From Rhodococcus sp. ARC_M5 (lineage in GTDB: Bacteria > Actinomycetota > Actinomycetes > Mycobacteriales > Mycobacteriaceae): a DNA stretch of 64,000 nt. Below, piece after piece: positions 29,435 to 43,808 of this stretch. The stretch's first letter is position 1, and every line of letters begins with the position of its first letter. A program made the position numbers and the translations under genes. The notes under the pieces were generated by a model, which saw only the letters and a list, made by a program, of their open reading frames with translations, did not search any database and was not told the DNA's origin. Location: positions 124,001 through 188,000 of the forward strand of contig NZ_JALGQE010000009.1 of the NCBI RefSeq assembly GCF_022810405.1, read 5' to 3'.

Positions 29435-30493
29435 ATGACCAGCAGCGCTACCCGGGTGAACATCCTGGACTCGGCATTCGCCGGAGTTCGCGACATCGTC
29501 GACGGAGCCGGTGGCTACGGGGGAGTCGAGCCGACACCGGAATGGGCCGCCGAGGTTCGACGGCTCGCCGATCTGCGCGGTGCGACGCTGCTCGCGCACA
29601 ACTACCAACTACCTGCGATCCAGGACGTCGCCGATCATGTCGGTGACTCTCTCGCGCTCTCTCGCATCGCCGCCGAGGTGTCCGAGGACACCATCGTGTT
29701 CTGCGGCGTCCACTTCATGGCCGAGACGGCGAAGATCCTGAGCCCGCAGAAGACGGTGTTGATCCCGGATCAGCGCGCCGGCTGCTCGCTCGCAGATTCC
29801 ATCACCGCGGATCAACTCCTCGAATGGAAGGCCGACTTCCCGGAGGCCGTCGTCGTCTCCTACGTCAACACCACCGCCGAGATCAAAGCGCTGACCGACA
29901 TCTGCTGCACCTCGTCGAACGCCGTCGAGGTCGTCGAGTCGATCGATCCGGGCCGCGACATCCTGTTCCTGCCCGATCAGTTCCTCGGCGCGCACGTCAA
30001 GCGCGTCACCGGGCGCGAGAACCTGCACATCTGGGCCGGAGAATGCCACGTGCACGCCGGAATCAACGGCGACGAGTTGGCCGAGAAGTCTCGCACCCAC
30101 CCCGATGCAGAGCTGTACGTTCATCCCGAATGCGGTTGCGCCACATCGGCTCTGTATCTCGCAGGCGAAGGATTCGTACCCGCCGACAAGGTCAAGATTC
30201 TCTCCACCGGCGGCATGCTCGACGCCGCCCGCACCACCGCGTCCAAGCAGGTCCTGGTCGCGACCGAGATCGGCATGCTGCACCAGCTGCGGATGGCGGC
30301 ACCAGACGTCGACTTCCTCGCCGTCAACGACCGCGCATCGTGCGGCTACATGAAGATGATCACCCCTGCGGCCCTGCTGCGCTGCCTCGTCGAAGGGCGG
30401 GACGAAGTACACGTCGACCCCGAGACCGCGAACATCGCGAGCAAGTCGGTGCAGCGGATGATCGAGATCGGTACCCCCGGCGGCGGCGAGTGA
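29435..30493 (+). CDS. nadA: quinolinate synthase
   Basis: 4Fe-4S enzyme condensing iminoaspartate with dihydroxyacetone phosphate to quinolinate, in NAD synthesis. The 352-residue protein contains [21 protein letters not shown], the substrate region [10 protein letters not shown], and cluster cysteines in [17 protein letters not shown] and NDRASCGYM. The ATG at 29435 follows GAAGGAGAA. The stop overlaps nadB as GTGA. Confidence 0.97.
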   Translation: MTSSATRVNILDSAFAGVRDIVDGAGGYGGVEPTPEWAAEVRRLADLRGATLLAHNYQLPAIQDVADHVGDSLALSRIAAEVSEDTIVFCGVHFMAETAKILSPQKTVLIPDQRAGCSLADSITADQLLEWKADFPEAVVVSYVNTTAEIKALTDICCTSSNAVEVVESIDPGRDILFLPDQFLGAHVKRVTGRENLHIWAGECHVHAGINGDELAEKSRTHPDAELYVHPECGCATSALYLAGEGFVPADKVKILSTGGMLDAARTTASKQVLVATEIGMLHQLRMAAPDVDFLAVNDRASCGYMKMITPAALLRCLVEGRDEVHVDPETANIASKSVQRMIEIGTPGGGE

Positions 30494-32058
30494 CCCCAAC
30501 GGTCGCGTGGGAGACCGCGGCTGATCTCGTCGTAATCGGTGGCGGAATCGCCGGACTCACCGCGGCCCGCACCGCGACGGCCCGCGGCCTGCGGGTGCTG
30601 ACCGTGAGCAAGGGACGTTCCGCCGATACGGCGACTCAGTACGCCCAGGGCGGGATCGCGGTCGTCGGTCCCGAACTCGAGGATTCGATCGAATCTCATG
30701 TGGCCGACACCTGCGTTGCCGGTGCCGGCTTGTGCGACGAGGACGCGGTTCGCTCGATCGTCTCCGGCGGCCGCGCGGCGATCACTTCGCTCGAAGCTGC
30801 GGGCGCACAGTTCGACCTGGCGGCGGACGGCGCGGTTGCGCGGACCCGCGAGGGCGGTCACAGCGTTCGACGCATCATTCACGCCGGCGGAGACGCCACC
30901 GGGGCCGAGGTACAGCGCACGTTGGACGCCTCCGTGCCCACGGTGCAGTTCGACACGACCGCGCTGCGGGTACTGACCACCGACGGCGAGGTCGTCGGTC
31001 TCCTCGTGCGCGGACCTCGCGGCATCGGCGTCGTTCATTGCCCGACGGTGCTGCTCGCCACCGGTGGACTGGGACAACTCTTCTCGTGCAGTACCAACCC
31101 GTCGGGCGCGACGGCCGACGGCATTGCGCTCGCACTCGACGCCGGTGCCCGGATCGCGGATCTGGAATTCGTGCAGTTCCATCCGACCGTGTTGTTCGCC
31201 GCCGGGTCCACGGGCCGCCGTCCGTTGATCAGCGAGGCAGTGCGGGGCGAAGGAGCCCGCCTGGTCGATCGCACCGGTCGTGCGTTCATGGAGGGCGTGC
31301 ATCCGCTCGGTGATCTTGCGCCACGTGACGTGGTGTCCCGCGCCATCGCCGAATTGCTGCATGCCAGCGGTGACGACCATGTACTGCTGGACGCCCGCCG
31401 CGTCGAGCATGTGCGCGAGCGGTTTCCGACCGTGACGGCATCGTGCCTCGAGGCCGGAATCGACCCCGCGACGGACCTGATTCCGGTGGCACCCGCAGCG
31501 CATTACTCGTGCGGGGGCGTGGCGACGGATACATCCGGGCGCACGTCGGTTCCCGGTTTGCTCGCCGCAGGCGAAGTGGCGCGCACCGGCTTGCACGGTG
31601 CCAACAGGTTGGCATCGAACAGTCTGCTCGAGGGTCTCGTCGTCGGTGAGCGTGCGGCGCACGTGGCAGCCGAACGGGTCGGCCGAACCAGCAACATTTC
31701 GGATGTCGCATTGCCCACGTATCGCCATATCGACCGCGCGGTGCTGCAGCGCACCATGACCGCCGAGGTCGGCGTCGTGCGAGATGCAACGGGTCTTGAT
31801 GCAGCGCAACGTATTCTGTCGCACGGAGTGGTATCGGAACCGCCCGTGGATGCGTCTGCAGTCGAGGACGCCGCGTTGACCGCTGCGGCGGAAGTGATCG
31901 TGCTGGCCGCGTCGGAGCGCCGTGAGAGCAGAGGGTGCCATACCCGACGCGATGTCCCGGGTAGCGTACCGGCGCAACGCCGAAGCCTGTTCATCGAACG
32001 AGATCTCGACGGACGGTTGGCGATCGTGAACGACGATGTGATGACGGGAGCACGCTGA
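30490..32058 (+). CDS. nadB: L-aspartate oxidase
   Basis: FAD enzyme oxidising aspartate to iminoaspartate for NadA. The 522-residue protein has the dinucleotide motif [26 protein letters not shown], the active-site region QFHPTVLF with [10 protein letters not shown], and [10 protein letters not shown]. The GTG at 30490 overlaps the nadA stop by 4 bases. The frame extends far upstream inside nadA but that is not coding. nadC follows after 1 base. Confidence 0.97.
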   Translation: MTPTVAWETAADLVVIGGGIAGLTAARTATARGLRVLTVSKGRSADTATQYAQGGIAVVGPELEDSIESHVADTCVAGAGLCDEDAVRSIVSGGRAAITSLEAAGAQFDLAADGAVARTREGGHSVRRIIHAGGDATGAEVQRTLDASVPTVQFDTTALRVLTTDGEVVGLLVRGPRGIGVVHCPTVLLATGGLGQLFSCSTNPSGATADGIALALDAGARIADLEFVQFHPTVLFAAGSTGRRPLISEAVRGEGARLVDRTGRAFMEGVHPLGDLAPRDVVSRAIAELLHASGDDHVLLDARRVEHVRERFPTVTASCLEAGIDPATDLIPVAPAAHYSCGGVATDTSGRTSVPGLLAAGEVARTGLHGANRLASNSLLEGLVVGERAAHVAAERVGRTSNISDVALPTYRHIDRAVLQRTMTAEVGVVRDATGLDAAQRILSHGVVSEPPVDASAVEDAALTAAAEVIVLAASERRESRGCHTRRDVPGSVPAQRRSLFIERDLDGRLAIVNDDVMTGAR

Positions 32059-32059
32059 C

Positions 32060-32935
32060 ATGACCGATACCCCGAACGAGGTGAACCCGGGCGTCGATCG
32101 CGCCGAGGTACTCGCTCTGATCCGGACCGCGCTCGACGAGGACCTGCGGTACGGACCCGACATCACCACGCTGGCAACGGTTCCCGAGTCTGCTGTTGCC
32201 ACGGCCTCGGTGGTCTCGCGCCAGTTCGGCACGATCGCCGGGATCGATATCGGACTCCTGGTTCTCGACGAGGTGATCGGAACCGACGGGTACTCCGTCG
32301 TGCATCGCCTCCAAGACGGATCCGATGTCGAGCCGGGACACGCTGTTCTGACGGTCGAGGCTCCGACTCGGGGTTTGCTCACCGCCGAACGCACCATGCT
32401 CAACATCGTCTGCCATCTCTCGGGGATCGCCACCGCAACCGCAGGCTGGGTCGCCGAGGTCGCCGACACCGAGTGCAAGATCCGGGACAGTCGAAAGACA
32501 TTGCCGGGGATGCGTTCTCTGCAGAAGTACGCAGTGCGCGCAGGTGGCGGTGTCAATCATCGGATGGGTCTCGGCGATGCCGCGCTGATCAAGGACAATC
32601 ACGTCGCTGCGGCGGGTTCGGTCGTTGCTGCCCTGAACGCGGTGCGCGCTGCTGCCCCCGACATCGCCTGCGAGGTCGAGGTCGACAGCCTCGAGCAACT
32701 CGACCAGGTGCTGGCGGAGAACGTCGAACTGGTTCTGCTGGACAACTTCGCGCTGTGGCAGACGCAGATGGCCGTGCAACGTCGCGATACGGCCGCACCG
32801 CAGACGAAGTTGGAATCCTCGGGCGGGCTGACCGTCGATGTGGCACGGGACTACGCGCGCACGGGGGTCGACTTCCTCGCGGTGGGCGGTCTGACACACT
32901 CGGTGACAGTGCTCGATCTCGGCCTGGACATGTAG
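32060..32935 (+). CDS. nadC: nicotinate-nucleotide diphosphorylase (carboxylating)
   Basis: Quinolinate phosphoribosyltransferase, forming nicotinate mononucleotide with CO2 release. The 291-residue protein shows DSRKTLPGMRSLQKYAVRAGG, NHRMGLGDAALIKDNH and the VEVDSLEQL and ESSGGL phosphate-site segments. It is the third gene of the NrtR-controlled nadABC operon, starting 1 base after nadB. Confidence 0.97.
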   Translation: MTDTPNEVNPGVDRAEVLALIRTALDEDLRYGPDITTLATVPESAVATASVVSRQFGTIAGIDIGLLVLDEVIGTDGYSVVHRLQDGSDVEPGHAVLTVEAPTRGLLTAERTMLNIVCHLSGIATATAGWVAEVADTECKIRDSRKTLPGMRSLQKYAVRAGGGVNHRMGLGDAALIKDNHVAAAGSVVAALNAVRAAAPDIACEVEVDSLEQLDQVLAENVELVLLDNFALWQTQMAVQRRDTAAPQTKLESSGGLTVDVARDYARTGVDFLAVGGLTHSVTVLDLGLDM

Positions 32936-32969
32936 TCGAGCCTCGCAATGTGAGGAAATTCGTTCGAAA

Positions 32970-33344
32970 ATGGAAGTTCAGAGTGTCCGTCTCGACAGTT
33001 GGATCTGGGCGGTCCGGTTGTTCAAGACGCGGTCTGCCGCTGCTGCTGCCTGCCGCGGCGGGCACGTCCGCGTCAACGGCACCCCTGCCAAGCCCGGCCA
33101 TCGCATCGGTCCGGACGACGAAATCCGGCTTCGGGTCGAGGGTGTGGAGAAGATCGTCGTGGTGGTGCGAGCGATCACCAAGCGCGTCGGCGCATCCGTC
33201 GTGCCCGAGTGTATGATCGATCGCAGTCCACCGCCGCCACCGAAAGAAGTTCTGGCCTCCGTACCGAGGCGTGATCGAGGGGCAGGGAGACCGACCAAGC
33301 GCGATCGTCGTGAGATCGACAGACTGCGGGGCCTGGGCCTCTAG
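32970..33344 (+). CDS. S4-domain RNA-binding protein (Hsp15-like)
   Basis: A 124-residue protein with an S4 RNA-binding domain at residues 6-60 (RLDSWIWAVRLFKTRSAAAA, then GGHVRVNGTPAKPGHRI) and a basic tail rich in Arg, Lys and Pro. The Hsp15 subgroup binds ribosomal RNA on stalled 50S subunits; that specific role here is inferred only from similarity. It lies 34 bases after nadC on the same strand. Confidence 0.9.
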   Translation: MEVQSVRLDSWIWAVRLFKTRSAAAAACRGGHVRVNGTPAKPGHRIGPDDEIRLRVEGVEKIVVVVRAITKRVGASVVPECMIDRSPPPPPKEVLASVPRRDRGAGRPTKRDRREIDRLRGLGL

Positions 33345-33362
33345 TGCGCCCGGCTCCTTTCA

Positions 33363-33377
33363 GTTACCTTCGGTAAC
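33363..33377. promoter_or_regulatory. short perfect palindrome before small membrane gene
   Basis: GTTACC-TTC-GGTAAC is a perfect 6-base inverted repeat between the S4 gene stop and the next start. It could be an operator or a weak stem-loop. There is no T-run, so an intrinsic terminator is unlikely. Confidence 0.35.
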
Positions 33378-33410
33378 GACAAGCAGTTCGTACGCGCAAG
33401 GGAGGTGGGA

Positions 33411-33593
33411 ATGGACTCCGTCCTGTGGACTCCACGTTTCGCAGCAGTGTATTTCCTGGCTGCAGCGTTGCTGCTCATTCTGTTCTTGGCCATCGACGCT
33501 TCCCTTGCCATCGCCGCACCGCTCCTGTTGATGTCGGTGGGACTCGGAGTAGCTGTTCTGATTCACAATCGACAGCGTCACTCGGTTCGCTGA
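33411..33593 (+). CDS. small membrane protein
   Basis: A 60-residue protein made almost entirely of two hydrophobic segments (about residues 10-30 and 32-52) ending in a basic HNRQRHSVR tail. The ATG at 33411 has a clear GGGAGG site 7 bases upstream. No family recognised. Confidence 0.7.
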   Translation: MDSVLWTPRFAAVYFLAAALLLILFLAIDASLAIAAPLLLMSVGLGVAVLIHNRQRHSVR

Positions 33594-33646
33594 AGCATTC
33601 CGACGCGGGTGTAGGCAGGGCTGTGCCATGACACTGGTGTGGGTCG

Positions 33647-35536
<1,890 letters not shown>

Positions 35537-35614
35537 GAACAGAATCTATCGCGACCCACCGACAAACTTTCGAACACACGTTCTCATGGATTGGGGCCGC
35601 GCGAGATGCAGACG

Positions 35615-36598
35615 TCAGCGACGTTTCCCGCTGCGTCGGGTATTGGTCTTCGTCTTGGCAACCGGGCGAGCAGGTTTCGAGGGGTGCGCTTTCTTCTTCT
35701 TGACCGGTGCCTCGTCCGAGGGTCCGCGTGAGCTGCGGGTCGAGCGGCCGCGGACGATGCCGATGAAGTCCTCGATACGGTCGTCCTCGCGTTCGGCTAC
35801 CCAGGCCAGTGCAATCTGTGACTGCTCGACGTCGGTCACCGGGCGGTAGACGAGGTCCTTACGGGCGTTGAACCGGGCGACCGAGTGGGGCACGATCGCC
35901 ACTCCCAGCCCGGCGGCCACGTACTCGAACGTCTCCGCGACGGAATTCATCGGCGGAAGTTCCGGGCGATTGCCGACCACGAGTTCCGTTGCGACCGCTG
36001 CCCATTCGGGCACCGTCGCGGGATCGGCCAGCAGATGTTCGTCGGCGAGATCGGCTGCGGTGACCGAATCGAACGCAGCGACCGCGTGGTCCTTCGGAAC
36101 CACCACGACCTGCACTTCCTGATAGAGACCGATGGCGTTGAGGCCCTCGCGATCGATCGGCGGACGAACGAAACTGACGTCGACCGTGCCGTCGTGCAGC
36201 GCAGACACCTGTGTCTGGGGCGTCGTCGCGACCACGGACAGCGCGGCGTCGGGGAACCGCTCCGCCCAGATCCGCGTCCACTTCGTCGTCGTCACTCCCT
36301 CGGCGTATCCGATGGTGAACGTCGTCGGCTCCGCTGCGGCAACCTGTGCGAGCTCCGACAGTCGATCGTCCTCGGCAATCTCCACCAGCGCCCGCTCGAG
36401 CAGGTCGCGGCCGTCCGCGGTGAGCTCGGTGGGGGATGCCCCCGGTACGAACAGGTCGACGCCGAGCTGTTCTTCGAGTTCCACGACCGTCTTGCTCAGG
36501 CGGATCCGCGAGATTCCGAGCGACTGAGCGGCGCGCGCGAAATGCAGTTGCTGCGCCACCGCCGCGTACCAGCGCAGTGTCTGCACATCGATGTTCAC
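35615..36598 (-). CDS. LysR family transcriptional regulator with basic tail
   Basis: A 327-residue LysR protein. Winged helix at residues 1-60 (VQTLRWYAAVAQQLHFARAA, LGISRIRLSKTVVELEEQLG) and effector-binding domain at about 90-285. It ends with some 40 extra residues rich in Lys, Arg and Pro (DEAPVKKKKAHPSKPARPVA and further), unusual for the family. The GTG at 36598 matches the normal LysR N-terminus. It is divergent from a DUF5997 gene. Confidence 0.92.
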   Translation of the reverse strand: MNIDVQTLRWYAAVAQQLHFARAAQSLGISRIRLSKTVVELEEQLGVDLFVPGASPTELTADGRDLLERALVEIAEDDRLSELAQVAAAEPTTFTIGYAEGVTTTKWTRIWAERFPDAALSVVATTPQTQVSALHDGTVDVSFVRPPIDREGLNAIGLYQEVQVVVVPKDHAVAAFDSVTAADLADEHLLADPATVPEWAAVATELVVGNRPELPPMNSVAETFEYVAAGLGVAIVPHSVARFNARKDLVYRPVTDVEQSQIALAWVAEREDDRIEDFIGIVRGRSTRSSRGPSDEAPVKKKKAHPSKPARPVAKTKTNTRRSGKRR

Positions 36599-36676
36599 GG
36601 TGTCGAGCCTATGGGACGACGTGGGCCGCGAGCGACCGTGGCGTCGAGAGCTCCCATGGCCGGATAAGCTGTTCCG

Positions 36677-37093
36677 GTGAGCCCGGAGAACAAGCAGCAG
36701 ACCATGAAGCCATTGACCGCGGCGAACAAGCTCGGCATCTACCTTCCCGCAGCGCCCGAAGAGTTTCAGAACTCGATGGTCAGCAGGTCCGACTTGGACG
36801 CACTGCGCAGCGATCCGCCGCAGTGGCTCACCGAACTGCAGACCAACGGCCCCTTCCCGCGCGACGTCATCGCGAAGAAGCTCGGCGTGTCCATCGCAGG
36901 ACTGGCCCGCGGAGGCGTCACCGAAGCGCTGACCACCGAAGCCATCGACGAGCTCATCGCGAGCCCGCCGCAGTGGCTCGTTCGCGAGCGTCGCACGCAG
37001 ACCCAGGTGCGCAAGGACGCCGAGCGGATCAAGGAGAAGCAGGAAGCGCGTCGCACGGCGAGCAACCGGCCGACCAAGCTGCGCAACCTCTAG
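36677..37093 (+). CDS. DUF5997 protein
   Basis: A 138-residue basic, soluble protein beginning MSPENKQQTMKPLTAANKLG and containing two similar SPPQWL/DPPQWL segments (about residues 51-56 and 95-100). This suggests an internal duplication. The C-terminus is a charged helix (RKDAERIKEKQEARR). It is transcribed away from the LysR gene, an arrangement also seen in other actinobacteria as far as I recall. It converges on ychJ, overlapping its end by 4 bases. Function unknown. Confidence 0.85.
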   Translation: MSPENKQQTMKPLTAANKLGIYLPAAPEEFQNSMVSRSDLDALRSDPPQWLTELQTNGPFPRDVIAKKLGVSIAGLARGGVTEALTTEAIDELIASPPQWLVRERRTQTQVRKDAERIKEKQEARRTASNRPTKLRNL

Positions 37094-37473
37094 GCCGAGA
37101 CGATCCCGTCGAGGTAGAGCCACCGGCCGTCCACTCGGACGAAGCGGCTCACCTCACTCATCGAGCCGGCCCCGTCGGGATGCTTGTATCGAGCTCGGAA
37201 CTCGACGGTTCCCGCGTCGTCGAACAATCCACCGGCGTCGGTTGCGAGAATGTCGAGTCGATACCACCGCTGATCGGAGTCCAACTCCAGCTCGGCCGGC
37301 GCGGTGTCGGGATGCCACGACGCGCGGAGATAGTCCACATCTGCGACAGCGAACGCGGTGAACCGAGATCGCATCAGCTTCTCCGCCGTCGGCGCGCTCG
37401 CATCCCCGCGCAGATACGGCTCACAGCATGCGTCGAACGTGTCGCCACTCGAACACGGGCACCGTCCACTCAC
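37090..37473 (-). CDS. YchJ family protein (SEC-C zinc motif)
   Basis: A 127-residue protein with an N-terminal SEC-C-type zinc-binding motif (CPCSSGDTFDACC) and an NTF2-like YchJ middle domain (AEKLMRSRFTAFAVADVDYL). The GTG start at 37473 overlaps the stop of the 54-residue gene upstream as GTGA. It is the last gene of a lysE-54aa-ychJ operon. Function unknown. Confidence 0.9.
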   Translation of the reverse strand: MSGRCPCSSGDTFDACCEPYLRGDASAPTAEKLMRSRFTAFAVADVDYLRASWHPDTAPAELELDSDQRWYRLDILATDAGGLFDDAGTVEFRARYKHPDGAGSMSEVSRFVRVDGRWLYLDGIVSA

Positions 37474-37634
37474 TCCGCCGCTTCCACTTCCACCGTGTAG
37501 GTACCGAGTTCATGTTCATCCCGCTTGCCGACATCCTGGATCCAGGTGTTGGCCTCGAGCAGAGTGTCGAACAATCCCAGCGGAATCGGGTCGCCGCCGA
37601 GGGCATTCTTCATGATCACGCGGTACTTCCTCAC
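37470..37634 (-). CDS. 54-residue protein of unknown function
   Basis: A small gene with GTG start at 37634 overlapping the lysE stop (GTGA) and its own stop overlapping the ychJ start (GTGA). The protein begins VRKYRVIMKNALGGDPIPLG and ends with an acidic EVEAAE. The double 4-base overlaps make real translation likely although it is easily missed. The longer open frame upstream lies inside lysE and is not coding. Confidence 0.75.
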   Translation of the reverse strand: MRKYRVIMKNALGGDPIPLGLFDTLLEANTWIQDVGKRDEHELGTYTVEVEAAE

Positions 37635-38257
37635 GGCGTCACGCGCCGAACGGTCGCGAGAAACGTTGCCGCAGCGAAAAACATCCCGGCGAACGTGCGA
37701 TTCATCGTCTTCTGTTGACGCTGCGATTTCATCAGCCGCAGAACCCGCGATGCCAGCGAGGTGTATCCGGTCATCACCAGCATGTCGACCGCGACCATCG
37801 TGGCCGCGATCACGAGGTACTGAGTGAGCAGCGGTCGCGCTGGATCGAGGAACTGGGGAAGGACGGCGACCATGAACACGACGGCCTTCGGGTTGCTGGC
37901 GTTGACCAGGAATCCTCGGGCCAGCATCGTCGTTCCGCGATCGGCCACTGCCGGGGCGTCGGCGACATCGGTCGGGGCTGCACGCCACTGCCGGATGCCC
38001 AGGTAGACCAGGTACGCAACACCGAACCACTTGATGGCAGTGAATGCGAGGGCCGAGCTGGCCAGGACTGCACCCAGTCCGACGGCGACGATGCCGATCT
38101 GCAGGAGCAAACCGATCTGCAGACCGAAGATGTTCCAGTATCCGCGACGCAGGCCGTAGCGGAGCCCGGTGGACATCGACGCGATGGCACCGGCACCGGG
38201 GGAGAGGCTGATGACGATGCTCGCACCGAGAAAGGCGAGCCACACTGACCAGGACAT
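37631..38257 (-). CDS. LysE family transporter
   Basis: A 208-residue inner-membrane amino acid exporter of the LysE/RhtB family, with about six membrane segments. The N-terminal SLSPGAGAIASMSTGLRYG and GLQIGLLLQIG segments and the NASNPKAVVFMVAVLPQF motif are family signatures. The substrate is unknown. It is the first gene of the three-gene operon with the 54-residue gene and ychJ. Confidence 0.93.
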   Translation of the reverse strand: MSWSVWLAFLGASIVISLSPGAGAIASMSTGLRYGLRRGYWNIFGLQIGLLLQIGIVAVGLGAVLASSALAFTAIKWFGVAYLVYLGIRQWRAAPTDVADAPAVADRGTTMLARGFLVNASNPKAVVFMVAVLPQFLDPARPLLTQYLVIAATMVAVDMLVMTGYTSLASRVLRLMKSQRQQKTMNRTFAGMFFAAATFLATVRRVTP

Positions 38258-38339
38258 GCGTTCATTGAACTACGGCCGTCAACTCCGATTCGGTCCGGCC
38301 GTAGGTGTCGAACGTGCCGCGGCAGGGTAGGCCACCGAG

Positions 38340-38807
38340 ATGGCAGACATCAGAAGTATCGACACCGGCCCTCAGCAGGTCACCCGCCAGACCGAAGTGC
38401 GGGCACCGGCGTCCGAACTGTTCGACATCGTGGCCGATCCCACCAGGCACGGCGAGCTCGACGGCTCAGGGACGGTCAAGGACACCGTCCGCGGTCCCGC
38501 TCGACTCAGCACCGGTGCGAAATTCTCTGTCGGCATGAAGCAATACGGCGTGCCCTACAAAATCACCAGCACCGTCACCGAGTTCGTCGACGCCGACAAG
38601 CACAAGGTCGTCGAGTGGCAGCACCCGATGGGACACAGCTGGCGTTGGGAGTTCGAGGAGAAGCAGCCGGGGCTGACCACGGTCACCGAGAGCTTCAAGT
38701 ACGGCACCGCCAAGGTCCCGAAGGTGCTCGAGCTGTTCAAGATGCCGCAGAAGAACGCGCAGGGAATCAAGAGCACTCTGCACAACTTGGCCGCCCGCTA
38801 CGCCTGA
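38340..38807 (+). CDS. SRPBCC (START-like) family protein
   Basis: A 155-residue protein with the polyketide-cyclase/START fold pattern: VRAPASELFDIVADPTRHGE at the N-terminus, alternating strands (SWRWEFEEKQPGLTTVTES) and a C-terminal helix. Such proteins bind hydrophobic ligands; the ligand is not inferable. It stands alone, 82 bases from the divergent lysE. Confidence 0.88.
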   Translation: MADIRSIDTGPQQVTRQTEVRAPASELFDIVADPTRHGELDGSGTVKDTVRGPARLSTGAKFSVGMKQYGVPYKITSTVTEFVDADKHKVVEWQHPMGHSWRWEFEEKQPGLTTVTESFKYGTAKVPKVLELFKMPQKNAQGIKSTLHNLAARYA

Positions 38808-38829
38808 CGGCCGTAGCGACAGCACTCGC

Positions 38830-38886
38830 TGTCCACAATTCGCGTTCGGACGCCGAATCGGATGTCTCCGACGCGAATTGTGGACA
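38830..38886. repeat. 16-base perfect inverted repeat, intergenic
   Basis: TGTCCACAATTCGCGT (38830-38845) and ACGCGAATTGTGGACA (38871-38886) are perfect reverse complements around a 25-base loop. It lies between the SRPBCC gene stop and the DinB-like gene start. It could act as a hairpin terminator, a dispersed repeat, or a binding site; no T-run follows. Confidence 0.85.
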
Positions 38887-38920
38887 CTCAGGTGAGTTGC
38901 CCTGATCTATTCTGACCGGC

Positions 38921-39439
38921 ATGCCCATCGATCCCGACACCAAGAACTGGACCTGGGTACTCGAGCGAGCGTGCCCGGACTGCGGGTTCGACTCGAGTGC
39001 CGTCGATTACGACGACATCCCGGACCTGATCCGCGCCGACATCGAGCGATGGCATGCCGTTCTGCGGCGGGACGACGTTGCAGTCCGCCCCGACGACTCG
39101 ACGTGGTCTGCGCTCAAATATGCCGCGCACGTACGTGACGCGCACCTCATCTTCCGCACCCGGCTGGCACTGGTGTTGACCGAGGACGATCCCGAGTTCG
39201 CGAACTGGGATCAGGATGCCACCGCGCTGGCCGAGAACTACAACGCACAGAATCCCGCGACAGTCGCATCGGAACTCGGTGACGCCGCACGCGCCCTCGC
39301 CGACGATTTCGCTGCCGTTCCGCCGGGGAATCGGCAGCGGACCGGTCGACGAAGCGACGGGTCGAACTTCTCGGTCGAATCACTCGCCGCCTACTACATT
39401 CACGACCCTGTCCATCATCTGTGGGACGTGCGGGGCTGA
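38921..39439 (+). CDS. DinB-like domain protein
   Basis: A 172-residue four-helix protein of the DinB/MDMPI type. Conserved His are in [13 protein letters not shown] and [10 protein letters not shown] and an early His in IERWHAVL, the pattern of the metal-binding triad. An N-terminal CPDCGFD segment is also present. Thiol-dependent transferase activity is common in the superfamily, but this function is unassigned. It lies 89 bases before hisD on the same strand. Confidence 0.8.
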   Translation: MPIDPDTKNWTWVLERACPDCGFDSSAVDYDDIPDLIRADIERWHAVLRRDDVAVRPDDSTWSALKYAAHVRDAHLIFRTRLALVLTEDDPEFANWDQDATALAENYNAQNPATVASELGDAARALADDFAAVPPGNRQRTGRRSDGSNFSVESLAAYYIHDPVHHLWDVRG

Positions 39440-39528
39440 GCCGAATTCGGTGGAACTATCCTGGGTGTTCGGACAACACTGATTCGACCGAACCCCGGCA
39501 CCGAACCGACTCCACGAAGGGGCCCATT

Positions 39529-42628
<3,100 letters not shown>

Positions 42629-42650
42629 TCGGTCGATCGGCGCTCGTGCT

Positions 42651-43808
42651 TTGAGTGGCCTGAGCTCCATCCGTGGTCTGCCGGCCGCGATGGCCATGGG
42701 CGCGGCCTCGTTCGGCGGCTGGGGTTTGCTGCTTCCGGTGGTTCCCCTCGCCGTGTCCCAGTCCGGGGCGTCCGACGCAGTGGCGGCTGCCAGCACCGCG
42801 ATCTTCATGACCACCACGGTGATCACGCAGCTGTTCGTGCCACGAATGCTGATGCGAGTCGGCCACCGCGCAGTTCTCGGAGCGGGCTGCCTGCTTCTCG
42901 GAATGCCTGCGCTGTTGTTCATCGTCTCGGTCGAAGCCGTACCGGCGTTGGCCGTGTCCGCCTTGCGGGGTACAGGTTTCGGAATGTTGACCGTCGCCGG
43001 CGCCGCGATCGTCGCCGAGCTCGCTCCGACAGCGTTGCTCGGCCGGGCGACGGGGGCGCAGGGTATCGCCGTCGCCTTGGCTCAGATGGTCACTCTGCCA
43101 CTGGGCCTGGTGATCTTCGCGGCGAGTCCGACGGCCGTATTCGTACTCGGTGCACTGGTGCCCGCAGCAGGCCTGATCGGCGTCGCGCTGTTGCCACCCA
43201 CACGGCCCGCGCCGCAGCCGCCCAAGCTCGAGCGGGTTCGCCTCGACAAACGCCAATTTCTGGTGCCTTGTCTCGTCGTGGCCTCGGTGTCCGCTGCGTA
43301 CGGCGGAATCACCAGTTTGCTGCCGATCGCCGAGTCGAACCGAGCCGCGATGATCGGCCTCGCACTGGCCGTCGTCAGCGCAGCGATGCTCGTCGGGCGT
43401 TACGCCGCGGGGTCGGTGGCGGATCGAGTAGGAATCGGGCGTTCTGTGGTTCCGGCACTGGTGTCGGCGGCCATCGGCATCGCTCTGTTCGCGCTCGCTG
43501 CGCTCGGCAACATGCCGGCGGCGCTGTTCTTCGTCGCAGCCGTCCTGTTCGGAGTCGGGTACGGAGCATGCCAGAACGACAGTCTCGTGATGGCGTTCGA
43601 CGCAGCCGGACCCTCCCGCTACAGCAGCGCAAGCGCCGTCTGGAACATCAGTTTCGACGCCGGTACGGGGGCGGGCGCGCTTGCCCTCGGCGTCCTGGCG
43701 ACCAGTGTGGGGTACACCGCGGGATTCACCGCAGCCGCAGCCACGGTTGTCGCCGTCGCGGCGGTGGCGCTCGTCGCGAGACCACGCCCCGATAGACTTC
43801 CCGCATGA
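42651..43808 (+). CDS. MFS transporter within the his operon
   Basis: A 385-residue membrane protein with about 12 hydrophobic segments and MFS-like symmetry ([17 protein letters not shown] after segment 2, [14 protein letters not shown] at the midpoint). It lies between hisB and hisH, and its stop overlaps hisH as ATGA. The start is uncertain: TTG at 42651 is the best first codon in frame outside hisB, and ATG at 42690 would cut into the first membrane segment. Transport of a histidine-pathway metabolite is only a guess from context. Confidence 0.85.
   Translation: MSGLSSIRGLPAAMAMGAASFGGWGLLLPVVPLAVSQSGASDAVAAASTAIFMTTTVITQLFVPRMLMRVGHRAVLGAGCLLLGMPALLFIVSVEAVPALAVSALRGTGFGMLTVAGAAIVAELAPTALLGRATGAQGIAVALAQMVTLPLGLVIFAASPTAVFVLGALVPAAGLIGVALLPPTRPAPQPPKLERVRLDKRQFLVPCLVVASVSAAYGGITSLLPIAESNRAAMIGLALAVVSAAMLVGRYAAGSVADRVGIGRSVVPALVSAAIGIALFALAALGNMPAALFFVAAVLFGVGYGACQNDSLVMAFDAAGPSRYSSASAVWNISFDAGTGAGALALGVLATSVGYTAGFTAAAATVVAVAAVALVARPRPDRLPA

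Noticed and set aside
30346..32556. 736-residue open frame antisense to nadB/nadC
   Set aside because: Both sense genes have complete catalytic motifs. The antisense product has no recognisable fold and spans two genes.
39440..39528. Possible His leader or T-box before hisD
   Set aside because: No run of His codons and no T-box consensus is present; only a TATCCT -10-like box is visible.
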